Virus record (IMG/VR): IMGVR_UViG_3300043823_000509
Coordinates: 1-33,627 of that record
Length of the DNA stretch: 33,627 nt
Reading direction: 5' to 3' (one strand)
DNA from: a virus
Position numbers and translations under genes: made by a program. Below the pieces are notes generated by a model. That model ran no database searches. It was not told the origin of the DNA and saw only the letters and a program-made list of their open reading frames with translations. Within the stretch, counting starts at the first letter, position 1. Each line of letters opens with the position of its first letter. This document shows positions 1 through 9,126 of the stretch, piece by piece.

Positions 1-3000
1 TTCCCCCGGGTTCGGCGCTGGTGAAAATCCAACCGTTACAACAACGGTTATGTTGTTATAAGTTGATGAAGTAGTTCCGTTGGTGATTGAACTAACAACG
101 TGAGCATTGCCCGAGAAGTTCACTTGACCGGTAATACCAAGTGCAGATGTTGGATTTTGCGTAGCAAGATTTACCAATGTCCCTGAGGTGTTTACCCCAG
201 AAACAGTAACTGTGTCACCCGTAGCAATGGAATGCGCCGATGCCGTAATTGCGGTTACTGTCGTGCCCGTTGACGAAATGCTAGAAAGCGAGCCAGAACC
301 AGACGGGACGCTGATGTTTACCGTTTGGGCAAGCGTCTGCGTCCCAGTTGGGGTTGCAAAGGATTGGGTAGCAGTCAGACCATGGGGATTTTGTGTCGTT
401 ACGGTAACAACCCCACCGGATTCAACAATCGAAGAAATGTTGCCCTGGCTTGATGGGGCGGTAACAACGAGCGTGGCGGGGTTGCTCGAAGAAATTGAAT
501 AACCCTGCCATGTTGTCAACGAAGAAAGGTTTGTTAGCGAATAGGTCGTTGATACGAAAACCCCTTGTGGGTTTCCAGTCTGCGAAACATAGTTGACATT
601 GCCACTTGGAAGGGTGGTTGAGCCACCACTCTTTGTTACAGTCAAAACAGAGCCAGCCGTCCCCGCCCCGACGCTGTTAATCGAGTAAGAGCCATTGACC
701 GAATTCGCTCCGGTTTGACCAGCGATTGTGACAGAGTCGCCAACGGCAAGGGACGGGCTTGGAGTGCTGTTCAGGTAGATTAAGACAGAGTTCCCAGACG
801 TTACGGTTTCAGTAACAGTCCCCGATTGCGAGTTTCCATCAATACCCGCAATGGTTACTGCATTACCGGAAGAAAGACCATGCGGAGTTGCGGTGGTGAC
901 TGTGGCGACTGTTCCGTTGCCCGTTATCTGTGAGATGGCTCCAGTCAATCCGACAATGCTTGTGGTTACGGTGTCATTGGAAACTAGACCATGAGGGCTT
1001 GCAGTCGTAACCGTTACAAGCCCATTCGTTCCTGCGGTAGCAGTTGCAGTAGAAATGGTCCCGCTTAGTTCAGGTATGCCCGAGATGGATACTTGCGAGC
1101 CCGTCAAAAGTTGCTTCCCAAAAGAAGTACTTGTGGTGACCAGGGCGGAACCGGTCAGCGGAGGTACGTTGCCTTCTACGTAGTTAATCCCAAATGAAAC
1201 GCCACCGCTCGTGACATTGATTACTGAGCCCACGCCAAAAGAGGCAGGCTGGAGGGCTACAAAAGTATTCGTTGAACCGCTAGTCGTGGAACTCGTAGCG
1301 GCGACCGACATGGTTATGCTTCCTGGGGTACTCCCGGAGGGCGCTGTGATTGAGGCAATTGTTGCATTCGATGCGAGGTGCGAGCCGGACAGAGTATTGC
1401 CAACTTGTAGACCAGTTGTGCTCGGAACGTTGCTGATTGTTGTGCTTCCAGATGTTGCGACACCAGTGAAAGAAACACCTGTTGTCAAAGTCGCCACGCC
1501 TGCCGTCGGGGTTGTCCCGTTATAGCCACCCGAAATAGAGCCAACGGGGATTGTCGTGGAGCCGGATGACGTAGTTGCGCTGTTCCCGCTTACCGTCACC
1601 GATTGACCAACGACAAAAGAGTTTGATGAAGATGTTGTTACCGTTGCGGTTCCGGCAGAGCCGGTAATCGATGCAATTGGTGATGCGCTTCCAGAAGTCC
1701 CCGCAACAGTTACGGCGACCGTCGCTACTGATGCATAGCCACCGCTAGATGACGAAAGAGCGGAAAGGACCGGGAAGGTGAAAGAGGTTGGGCTCAAGAC
1801 GGTGATGCTGTGGTTGCCGTTGTAGCCCGATACCGAAGAACCACTGATGTAAGCGGTAGACCCGCTAGTGAAGTTGTTCGTTGCAGTTGTAGCCGTAGCA
1901 AGATATGTCGTTGAAGCGGAACTAGAGGAAACTGCGCTAATACTTGCCACCGAAGAACCGCTCGCCGTCGCAGAGGAAAGGGTTGCCGAGGATGGCAGTG
2001 AGCCCAGCGTATAGGTGAACTGAGTGGCGCTCAGGGCGGTAACAGAAAAAGAACCGTTATACGTGGTTGGTGAAACGCCAGCAATGGTAACTGTTTGTCC
2101 GGTAGAGAAAACGTTATTACTCGATGTCGTTACAGTCACAACATTTGATGAGCCAATTGCCAGTTTCAAGATGGCAAACGGCGTGGTCGGGTATTGACGG
2201 AATGTGATGTACAAGTTCCCAGAGGAACCCGTCTTTATTGATGACGCCAGGGCATTGTATGTCGTAGTAAACAACGAAGCGATGCCAGTTGAAATTGGGA
2301 TTTGCAATACGTTCCCATTTTGGTCAAGCACGTAAACGTTGGTACCGGAAGTGTCTATCGCCAAGCCGACAATGAATGTGTTACCGATACCAGCAACAGA
2401 AGTGGAAGCCCATGTAGTCGCAATGCCCGAGGTGTTTATGCGATATACCGGACCGTTACCGCTAAGACTTAGGAGATATAGGTAGGTGCCGGAACTGTCC
2501 CATTGGAGGGGACCGGGTTGGTTGATACCCGAAGAGCAGAAGTTTGTTGCAGTACCGCCGGAGGAACTAACCGTCATAACCGAGTTATTCCCGGCGTTTG
2601 ATATATAGAGGTTCGCACCCGCATTGTCCCAGGCAAGGTACGTCGGCTGGTTCAACCCAGTTGCAAAAGAAGTAGCGCTCAGACTACCAACGGCTACGGT
2701 GCCACCAGTACCAGTTGATGAGCCGTAGGTGGGTGTCAGGTAGGTGAAAGTTGTCGAGCCGGTTACAGTGATAATCCAACTTCCGTTATATGTTGAAACG
2801 GAGTTGCTTGCAACCGTCACGGTTGTGCCGGTGGTCAGACCATGTGCTGATGCTGTCGTTACAGTTGCAAGATTGTAGACAATGGCAATCTTAGTAATTA
2901 AGTTTGTACCGTTAGATGGTGTATATAAAGCGTTGCCATACAGAGCCAGGGCACCGGGGCTTCCCGTACCAGATAGGGTTGTCAGGAGAGTTGTCGTACC

Positions 3001-5121
3001 ACTTGAGTTGATTGTGTAAACATGGCGACTGTTATCGACAACATAGACAGTCCCTGCGGTGTCCACGGCAATGCCGGAGCCACTGTAAGGGTTTGCGGCA
3101 TATGTTACCCAGATTGTTGAAACACCGGCGGGCGTTATTTTTGTAATCTGCCCATTGCTACTCGTCGTGTAAACATTCCCGTTGAAGTCGGTGACGACGC
3201 CAACCCCGCCACTTAGAACCGTCCCAAATGTTGACACAGTTCCAGCAAGGGAAATCTTGTAAAGAGAAGTGCCCGTTGAGTTGGTCGCATACAGACTGTT
3301 CGAATAAGAGTCGTAACAAATCCCCTGAGAGTTGGGCGCACTTGAGGTAAAAAGCGCAAACGAAGTGAACGACGTATTTGTTATGTATATGTTTCCGTCG
3401 TTACAAGTAACGTAAATGTTGTTTGATGAGTCAATCGCCAAGTCATAACAAAAATGCGAAGTATTCGCAAAGTTGTAAGTGTATGTACTTGCAACACTTC
3501 CGGAAGAATTGACCTTGCTAAGAACAAGTTGGGCAACGCTAGTCCCACTGACAGATACGATATTCATCGTTATTGTGTAAAGATTTCCGCTTGAGTCAAA
3601 AGCAACACCGTTTGGGTTGCTGGTTCCGGTTGAACCAAAACCTGAAGCAAAAGTAGAAGTCGATAGCGTCGCATTTTGCGAAGGGGCGATATTTGTGATG
3701 CTTGTTTGGGTGTAGTCCTCGTTCACCTTGTAAACAGTGTTGACGCCGTCAGAAAAATAAAGATTTTCATTCAGATAGGCAAGACCACGAACGGAATACC
3801 CCGAAAGATAAGTGCTTACCGCACCACCTGATGTCGTCTTCCAAATCTTTTGGTTGACATTGTCGACTGAAAAAAACTGCCCCTCGTCTGCATCGAAGAC
3901 AAAGTCGATGGAGTCACCGACCGCACTTTGAGCCACAAAAGATGGGGTTGCGCTGATTGCCGTTGCGCTAATGCTGGAAATTCCATACGAGACGCTCTTT
4001 GTTGCGGTTGCGCTTGTTGCACTTGGGCTGGTGAGCGAGCCAGTGACGGTGTAAGAGAATGTGGTTGTGTTGGAAACGGTAACCGTGAAGGTGCCGTTAT
4101 ATCCAGATGGTGAAAGACCTGCGATGACAATCGAGTCATTTGTCAAGAAGCCGTGCGCCGAAGCGGTGGTGATTGTTACGTAGGTCGAAGTTGCACTGGT
4201 CGTCGTTGTAATGGAAGTGATTGGAACCGTTTGGAGCGAAGAACTGGAACTACCGCCAAGGGCTAAAATAACTCCGTCTTGCGTTGCCCCGGTTGACAAT
4301 GACGCCGAAGCATTCATTACATAACCGCTGACAATGAGGGAACCAGAAGAAATATTTGCTGTCAACCCACGGTTGATTGTGACCGTGGTGCCACTGATGG
4401 CGGTAATGACGGTTCCAGGAGCGACTCCGGTTCCGCTGATGCTCAGACCAGTAACTACACCAGAGGGGACACTTGCAAATGTAAGACTCGTACCAGCGCT
4501 AGTTCCCGAAGCGGTTACAGCAATGGTGTTATTTGCCCCGCCGGACCAGGCGGAAGTATCGGTGTAGTCAGATGCGATTGTCACGCCCGGCAGGATTCCG
4601 GTTCCAGAAATTGACTGACCCGCTTTTACTAGGTTTGGCTGGGCTGAAGAAAGAAGGGGAGGGTAGTAGACGTTCCCAATTCCGGTCGCACCATTTGTAA
4701 CAGTGCCGAGAACATACGGGAAAAAGTCTGCTGATGCGGAAGTCGCAGTAGTGCCGACGGCATTGATTTTAATATTTTCGGTGATGTAGCCATCTGTCGT
4801 GTAGCGGGAACCGTAGTCGTTTAGGTATTCTCCCTCAACAATCGCAAGGGTGCTACCCGCAGAAAAACCCGTGATGTCTTCCACGGTAATTGCACGGCTC
4901 CCTGGGTCGGCATCTGCGTAGAGGCTTGTCGTGCCAGTAAAAAACTGGGTTACGTCCGCAACGTGGGCGGTGAACGTCTTGCCAGAATTGGAGGCGAGCG
5001 TGCCGACAGAAAGTTGCGTGGCTTTATTCTGCGCCGTCACCGCATCTGGCGCATTAACTACTAGCCAGTTTGTGTTTGAGATGGTGGCGTCAACGGGCGT
5101 AGAAACATTGGTAGTAGTCAT
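1..5121 (-). CDS. Giant tail protein with beta-propeller and Ig-like/HGL repeats, 3' end cut by window
   Basis: This frame is open for 1,707 codons from ATG at 5121 to the left edge with no stop in the parts I read, so the C-terminus is missing. The ATG follows a strong ribosome site (GGTAGGAGCC). The N-terminus (MTTTNVSTPVDATISN) leads into Ser/Thr/Gly-rich beta segments. A repeated module reads roughly TTASAHGL..G..VTVA....YNGS(F/W).VT...TFTYT, near 4200-4060, 2890-2740, 2160-1990 and 1000-850. Between about 3890 and 2890, and again 2700-2170, are NHL-like beta-propeller blades (GVAFDSSGNLY, LAIDSSNNIYVT, GIAVDTAGTVYVV, LAIDTSGTNVYVL). One HGL module sits between the two propeller blocks. 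The gene follows the tape measure gene, where siphoviruses usually encode distal-tail or receptor-binding proteins, so a minor tail or fibre protein is inferred. No enzymatic motif was seen. Confidence 0.85.
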   Translation of the reverse strand, partial: MTTTNVSTPVDATISNTNWLVVNAPDAVTAQNKATQLSVGTLASNSGKTFTAHVADVTQFFTGTTSLYADADPGSRAITVEDITGFSAGSTLAIVEGEYLNDYGSRYTTDGYITENIKINAVGTTATSASADFFPYVLGTVTNGATGIGNVYYPPLLSSAQPNLVKAGQSISGTGILPGVTIASDYTDTSAWSGGANNTIAVTASGTSAGTSLTFASVPSGVVTGLSISGTGVAPGTVITAISGTTVTINRGLTANISSGSLIVSGYVMNASASLSTGATQDGVILALGGSSSSSLQTVPITSITTTTSATSTYVTITTASAHGFLTNDSIVIAGLSPSGYNGTFTVTVSNTTTFSYTVTGSLTSPSATSATATKSVSYGISSISATAISATPSFVAQSAVGDSIDFVFDADEGQFFSVDNVNQKIWKTTSGGAVSTYLSGYSVRGLAYLNENLYFSDGVNTVYKVNEDYTQTSITNIAPSQNATLSTSTFASGFGSTGTSNPNGVAFDSSGNLYTITMNIVSVSGTSVAQLVLSKVNSSGSVASTYTYNFANTSHFCYDLAIDSSNNIYVTCNDGNIYITNTSFTSFALFTSSAPNSQGICYDSYSNSLYATNSTGTSLYKISLAGTVSTFGTVLSGGVGVVTDFNGNVYTTSSNGQITKITPAGVSTIWVTYAANPYSGSGIAVDTAGTVYVVDNSRHVYTINSSGTTTLLTTLSGTGSPGALALYGNALYTPSNGTNLITKIAIVYNLATVTTASAHGLTTGTTVTVASNSVSTYNGSWIITVTGSTTFTYLTPTYGSSTGTGGTVAVGSLSATSFATGLNQPTYLAWDNAGANLYISNAGNNSVMTVSSSGGTATNFCSSGINQPGPLQWDSSGTYLYLLSLSGNGPVYRINTSGIATTWASTSVAGIGNTFIVGLAIDTSGTNVYVLDQNGNVLQIPISTGIASLFTTTYNALASSIKTGSSGNLYITFRQYPTTPFAILKLAIGSSNVVTVTTSSNNVFSTGQTVTIAGVSPTTYNGSFSVTALSATQFTYTLGSLPSSATLSSATASGSSVASISAVSSSSASTTYLATATTATNNFTSGSTAYISGSSVSGYNGNHSITVLSPTSFTFPVLSALSSSSGGYASVATVAVTVAGTSGSASPIASITGSAGTATVTTSSSNSFVVGQSVTVSGNSATTSSGSTTIPVGSISGGYNGTTPTAGVATLTTGVSFTGVATSGSTTISNVPSTTGLQVGNTLSGSHLASNATIASITAPSGSTPGSITMSVAATSSTTSGSTNTFVALQPASFGVGSVINVTSGGVSFGINYVEGNVPPLTGSALVTTSTSFGKQLLTGSQVSISGIPELSGTISTATATAGTNGLVTVTTASPHGLVSNDTVTTSIVGLTGAISQITGNGTVATVTTATPHGLSSGNAVTIAGIDGNSQSGTVTETVTSGNSVLIYLNSTPSPSLAVGDSVTIAGQTGANSVNGSYSINSVGAGTAGSVLTVTKSGGSTTLPSGNVNYVSQTGNPQGVFVSTTYSLTNLSSLTTWQGYSISSSNPATLVVTAPSSQGNISSIVESGGVVTVTTQNPHGLTATQSFATPTGTQTLAQTVNISVPSGSGSLSSISSTGTTVTAITASAHSIATGDTVTVSGVNTSGTLVNLATQNPTSALGITGQVNFSGNAHVVSSITNGTTSSTYNNITVVVTVGFSPAPNPGE

Positions 5122-5158
5122 AATGGCTCCTACCTAGATTACCCCCGTTTGGTAAAAA

Positions 5159-7792
5159 CTACCGTCCTGTTGCCTTGAGATTTGCTAGAAGGGAGTTAAA
5201 TGATGCCTCTACTTCCCTCTTCACAACACCAGCCACGTTCTCGTTTGCTCCGCTGGCATTGACGTGAATGACGACAGCGCCTTGTGCAATGTTTAGGTGC
5301 TGAACAGAGCCAGTCGTACGACGTGGGGCTGAACCGCCACCTCCGCCAAAAAGACCACCAAACAAGTGACCAATGCCGTGAAGGATTCCAGAACCAACGT
5401 GCTCAGCACTCTTTCCTATGCCTTCGGCAAACTTTCCGGCATCCTTGAACCCCGTTTCTATTCCCTTCATGTGCTTGGCAATAAGTGGGGCAACCATCGC
5501 TACTCCCTGAACCGCCATCGCCGCTTCGCCAATTCCGGGGATTGCATCAAGACCAACGCTGGCGAGCATTCCACCCATACCACCACCACCAAGCAAGTCC
5601 CCTGCGATACCGCTTATGGCGCCCTCTCCCCCACCAAGGAGACCTCCAAACTTAGACCCAATGCCACCAATCTTTTCTGCGATGCCACCCACCTTCGAGA
5701 CATCACCAACGACGCCTTCTGCTTCGCTTCCTAGACCTTCAAGTTTCTTTGCTTCAGAAAAATCCTTTTCGAGATTTCCATAGCCACCCTTGATTCCGCC
5801 ATTTTTGGTTTGCTGAACCAACTGACTAAGCGGGGAAGAACTCCCAGAAACCTTGTTTGTCATGTTGATAATTGCTTGGGTGTTCTGGTCTAGGGCGTCG
5901 GTGTGGTCAGTTTGAGCCTGGAGTTTTGCGGTTTCGGGACCCAGCAACCAGTTTTTGATGTCACCGCCCTGACCGCCAAAAAAACGACCGAGCCCTGGAA
6001 TCTCTTGGAGACGAGAGCGTCGATACTCAGCCTTTTCGAGTGGACCTTGGGTTTGGAGGCGTGCTGAAAGAGTGCGCCACGTCCGGTCCGGGATTTCCCC
6101 ACGCATCCGCATTTCATTGAGTTCACGTTGCGACAGTTCTTTTTGCCCAGAAGCCTTGCCGAGTCGGAAGCCCTGCATACCTTTGGGTCCACCGTTTTTA
6201 CCAAGCAAACCGCCGAGGGCGCCGGAGCGACCGTAAACGGTATCAAGGCGAAGAATCTGGGTAATGAGACCGGTAATACCTTCGCCAATAGCCTTAATTG
6301 GTTGTAAGAATAACTTGTTGCCGAACCATATTGCACCAAGACCCAGAAGAACCACACCGATTCCCTTAATCATCCCGGTGAAGTGGGTTATGTACTTGGT
6401 GATGCCATCAAAAAAACCAACAACTTGGCGGAGGGCAGTAGCAAATACCGTAATCATCATGGTTGCCCACTTTGCCGCAATGGTGATTAGGGGCGCAAGG
6501 GCGGTAAGAATCTGAGCAAGCGATGTGGCGATTGTCGGGAGTATTGGACCGAGCGCTTGGAAGACGGAGAGCATTGCTGTAAGCAAAGACATAAGAGTTC
6601 CGTTGTTTGCCATTTGGTTGAAAACATTTACAACTGCATCCAAGCCTGGTTTTAAGTTCTTGACTACTTGGGTCGCAATGTCCGTAAAGAAAGTGGTGAT
6701 GTCAGTCATTACTTTCTTGTTGAAAAGATTGGAAAATGTAGTTGCAAGACTCGCAAAAAACTGGAGAATCGGCGTAACAACTTGAACAAGGGCGGGGACA
6801 AAGCCCTGGACAAAAAGAGTTAGGAGTGGCGTAAAGGCAGTTACCAAATTACCAATTGCTTGACCAAGCGATGCTGAAATATTTGCCATAGCCTGACCCG
6901 CTAATTGGAAGAGCGGTACCAGTGGCTGAATAGCAACCGTAAATATTCCAGCCATTTGGTCGAGGATTGGCAAAAGACCTGTTCCAAGAGCCTGGGCGAG
7001 CATCATAATGTCGTTCTGCATACGTTCAACTGGCGACATCGACTTTTCAGCCAACTGCTGAGTGTGAACATTCATGTCAATCAAGAACTGGTTTTGCGCC
7101 GCAAGTAGACCGCCACTTGATTCCAAACTCTTGATTCGAGCCTGCTCGGTTTGCGAAAGGGTAATCCCATATCTAGTCATAGCGCTCATGTGCTTTGCAG
7201 GGTCTGCGAGAACACGAGTAATCATGCGTGTGGCGCCAACTATGGAACTGCTACCGCCACCCCCTCCACCGCCCATCACCGCTGAGAGGTTTGCCGCAAG
7301 CATCGTCGTCTTTTGGAAAGAGTCGTTTTGCTTCTCAAATAAATTTGCCAAGTCTTGGTTTGGCAAAAGAAGATTCTGTGCTTGAATAACCTGATTCTTT
7401 GCGATACCAGTTTGCAAAGAAATTGCTGTCGCCTGGGCATCAAGGGTCTTTGAGTACTGTTCGCCCTGCTGGTTCAGTTGAGATACTGAACCAGCAACAG
7501 TTTGGAGGGAGCCAAGAAACTCGCTCCCTGTCATTTTTTGGTTTCGGATTAATTGAGCCTGAACAGCCTGAAGGCTTTGCTGTTGAGAGGCAAGGTCCAT
7601 CCCCTTGTCGATTGCGGCAGTTATTCCCGCAACCGCAAAAGAACTGGTGATTATGCCTCCGAGGTCGCTAAAAAACCCGCCAATGCGCTCAGAGGCATTA
7701 CTGGCATAACCAACAAGTTTGTCGAGCGATGCTTCGACGTTGGTTGAATCTCCGAGTATTTGTACTCGTAATTGTTCGGCTGAATTCGCCAT
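5159..7792 (-). CDS. Tail tape measure protein
   Basis: An 877-residue protein starting at ATG 7792 behind an AGGAG ribosome site. It has the hallmarks of a siphovirus tape measure protein. There is an alpha-helical, Gln-rich N-terminal third, a long stretch of hydrophobic helices (about residues 265-500, e.g. GIGVVLLGLGAIWFGNKL), and a Gly-rich C-terminal region (GGLLGGG, GGLFGGGGG) before a short beta-strand tail. Seven glycines in a row at residues 174-180 are a probable flexible hinge. It sets tail length and is threaded through the tail tube. With the usual rule of about 1.5 Angstrom per residue the tail would be near 130 nm. It lies directly downstream of the frameshifted chaperone pair, the standard order. 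No peptidase or lysozyme motif was recognised. Confidence 0.93.
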   Translation of the reverse strand: MANSAEQLRVQILGDSTNVEASLDKLVGYASNASERIGGFFSDLGGIITSSFAVAGITAAIDKGMDLASQQQSLQAVQAQLIRNQKMTGSEFLGSLQTVAGSVSQLNQQGEQYSKTLDAQATAISLQTGIAKNQVIQAQNLLLPNQDLANLFEKQNDSFQKTTMLAANLSAVMGGGGGGGSSSIVGATRMITRVLADPAKHMSAMTRYGITLSQTEQARIKSLESSGGLLAAQNQFLIDMNVHTQQLAEKSMSPVERMQNDIMMLAQALGTGLLPILDQMAGIFTVAIQPLVPLFQLAGQAMANISASLGQAIGNLVTAFTPLLTLFVQGFVPALVQVVTPILQFFASLATTFSNLFNKKVMTDITTFFTDIATQVVKNLKPGLDAVVNVFNQMANNGTLMSLLTAMLSVFQALGPILPTIATSLAQILTALAPLITIAAKWATMMITVFATALRQVVGFFDGITKYITHFTGMIKGIGVVLLGLGAIWFGNKLFLQPIKAIGEGITGLITQILRLDTVYGRSGALGGLLGKNGGPKGMQGFRLGKASGQKELSQRELNEMRMRGEIPDRTWRTLSARLQTQGPLEKAEYRRSRLQEIPGLGRFFGGQGGDIKNWLLGPETAKLQAQTDHTDALDQNTQAIINMTNKVSGSSSPLSQLVQQTKNGGIKGGYGNLEKDFSEAKKLEGLGSEAEGVVGDVSKVGGIAEKIGGIGSKFGGLLGGGEGAISGIAGDLLGGGGMGGMLASVGLDAIPGIGEAAMAVQGVAMVAPLIAKHMKGIETGFKDAGKFAEGIGKSAEHVGSGILHGIGHLFGGLFGGGGGSAPRRTTGSVQHLNIAQGAVVIHVNASGANENVAGVVKREVEASFNSLLANLKATGR

Positions 7793-7833
7793 CGCACGCT
7801 CCTAGGAAAAAAGTCTAGTAGCGGTTTGGTTTT

Positions 7834-8028
7834 TTACCCGTTGCGTGCTCGTGACATGGCTTCTTCATGCTCAAAGGCACGAAGTTTATAAACAGCCAGC
7901 CACTCGACCAACTCAGAGGATGAAAGAGGGCGGTGGGCTGGTGAACCCTCTAGGAGTTCACCAACCGTCCGACCAAGTGCTTCTGCTAGTTCGAAGAGGA
8001 AGCGTCGCTCTGGGTTGGCGATAAGCCT
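7834..8028 (-). CDS. Tail assembly chaperone, -1 frameshift extension (gpT-like part)
   Basis: This 64-codon segment has no convincing start of its own. It is reached by a -1 ribosomal slip on GGGAAAA (8034-8028) inside the upstream chaperone gene. The segment begins RLIANPERRFLFELAEALGR and ends LAVYKLRAFEHEEAMSRARNG before TAA at 7836-7834. The fused product would be 115 + 64 = 179 residues. The pattern S.ELVEWLAVYKLRAFEHEE is typical of the T part of G/GT chaperones of siphoviruses, which binds the tape measure protein and recruits tail tube subunits. Position just before the tape measure gene agrees. The slip itself is inferred from the sequence; no expression data are available here. Confidence 0.88.
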   Translation of the reverse strand, partial: RLIANPERRFLFELAEALGRTVGELLEGSPAHRPLSSSELVEWLAVYKLRAFEHEEAMSRARNG

Positions 8029-8372
8029 TTTCCCGCTTCGTCGACCGCCTCGTCGTTCATGCCAGAAAGACGCATTGCGACTGTGGCAATCTGCTCAACG
8101 GCTGATGCCGACTTTGCCATAACAGCGTCACGGTCTCCCGGGCTAAAAACACGCTCACCCGATTCCGGGTCAAACGTGCATTCAATAACGAGGTCCGGCA
8201 AAACTTCCTCAAGACTGAAACGTCCCGAGTCGCTTTGAGCGTTACCAATCATTCGTGCACGTGCACGTGCCGTCATAGAACGAACCTGTACGGTTACATC
8301 CCAAACGTCAACGTATACGTCTTCCGACTGAATGTCATCTACGGCAAAAATCTTGTCACTGAGGTTAGACAT
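7986..8372 (-). CDS. Tail assembly chaperone, short form (gpG-like)
   Basis: A 128-residue acidic protein starting at ATG 8372 after GGAGAACA. It is identified mostly from position and architecture: it follows the tail tube genes, precedes the tape measure gene, and carries a canonical slippery site near its 3' end. Its sequence (DVYVDVWDVTVQVRSMTARARARMIG, then a helical second half) resembles short tail chaperones of Gram-positive phages. In the lambda model the short form coats the tape measure protein and the rarer fused form recruits tube subunits. The last residues after Lys115 (GLSPTQSDASSSN) are low-complexity, as expected for the non-shifted tail. It is absent from the mature virion in known systems. 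Confidence 0.85.
   Translation of the reverse strand: MSNLSDKIFAVDDIQSEDVYVDVWDVTVQVRSMTARARARMIGNAQSDSGRFSLEEVLPDLVIECTFDPESGERVFSPGDRDAVMAKSASAVEQIATVAMRLSGMNDEAVDEAGKGLSPTQSDASSSN
8028..8034 (-). promoter_or_regulatory. Programmed -1 frameshift slippery heptamer GGGAAAA
   Basis: Read on the minus strand in the zero frame this is G GGA AAA, which fits the X XXY YYZ rule and is close to the lambda GGGAAAG site. The zero frame stops at 7988-7986, while the -1 frame stays open to 7834 and encodes a chaperone-like tail. No strong downstream pseudoknot was identified by eye. Confidence 0.87.
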
Positions 8373-8380
8373 TGTTCTCC

Positions 8381-8401
8381 AATCTGGGGAAACCCCAGAT
8401 T
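8381..8401 (-). other. Perfect 9-bp hairpin just upstream of chaperone ribosome site
   Basis: AATCTGGGG and CCCCAGATT form a perfect stem with a three-base loop in the 50-base gap between the tail tube gene and the chaperone gene. On the minus strand it is followed at once by GGAGAACA-ATG, not by a T run, so it is not an ordinary intrinsic terminator. It could protect the 3' end of the tail tube message after cleavage or damp expression of the chaperone. Confidence 0.75.
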
Positions 8402-8422
8402 AGAGCATAGCCCACTCCAGCG

Positions 8423-9115
8423 CTACAGGGTGGTACGGCTAACGACGCCCGTAACCTGCATTTCACCGTCAAACGTCACAACGCCAGAAACCGACGACTT
8501 GAGGTCGTACTTCGTCAAGTAAGCCTGACCGTAGAACTTAGGCGATGCCGTTACACCCGTGAAGGCGCCCGGGTTGGCGGGACCGTACACGAAAGGCAAG
8601 GTGTTTCCTGCGTTCTGGAAGTTGATAGCGTCATTGACAATCTGGTCGATTCCACCGGCGTAGCCAGAGGTCGAGGCGGTCAAGTCGAACATCCCCGAGA
8701 AAGTAACCGTGTAGCCCTTGAGACCGACAATGTAGGTCTTGACGCCAGCCTGCGAAAACGTAGTTGTCTCGTTGGCGTCGATGGCAGTCGGGAAGCCGAT
8801 GTCATTGGTGAACTGGGAGATGTTGACCATTGGCAAGGCGATGGAGCCCGAGGCGGGAGCCGAGGGGAGAACCAAGCCGGTAGCCAGGGTGGTGGTTGAT
8901 GATGGAGCCGAAGCCGAGCCACAAGGAACGCCGTTGACGAACAAGCCGTAAACAGAACCGCCCTGAAGAGTAGCGATGCCCGAAGAAAGCATCGTGGTCA
9001 CTCCAGTGAGGGGAAGACTGCTGGTCGTTGCCGACGAACCCACCGTGGTAGGCGTTGAGGCGGTGTCGTATCCAATGGCTAGAAATGCGTTCTTACCGTG
9101 CTGGAAGGTAGCCAT
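8423..9115 (-). CDS. Tail tube protein paralogue 2, with N-terminal insertion
   Basis: A 230-residue protein starting at ATG 9115 behind AGAAAGGAATTTC. It is clearly paralogous to the next upstream gene. Both share HGKN near the N-terminus, then NISQF.ND / DISQFFND, D.NETTTF..(A/G)GVKTYI.GLK, (G)(I/V)DQI, and (T)KYDLKS.VSGVV. This is the pattern of actinophage-type major tail (tube) proteins. Here the N-terminal HGKN segment is separated from the core by about 80 residues (roughly 17-95) rich in Ser, Thr and Gly, absent from the paralogue. It ends soon after the shared core (VVTFDGEMQVTGVVSRTTL). It may be a second tube subunit, a decorated variant or a tail-end protein; which of the two is the main tube protein cannot be told from sequence alone. 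Confidence 0.85.
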   Translation of the reverse strand: MATFQHGKNAFLAIGYDTASTPTTVGSSATTSSLPLTGVTTMLSSGIATLQGGSVYGLFVNGVPCGSASAPSSTTTLATGLVLPSAPASGSIALPMVNISQFTNDIGFPTAIDANETTTFSQAGVKTYIVGLKGYTVTFSGMFDLTASTSGYAGGIDQIVNDAINFQNAGNTLPFVYGPANPGAFTGVTASPKFYGQAYLTKYDLKSSVSGVVTFDGEMQVTGVVSRTTL

Positions 9116-9126
9116 GAAATTCCTTT

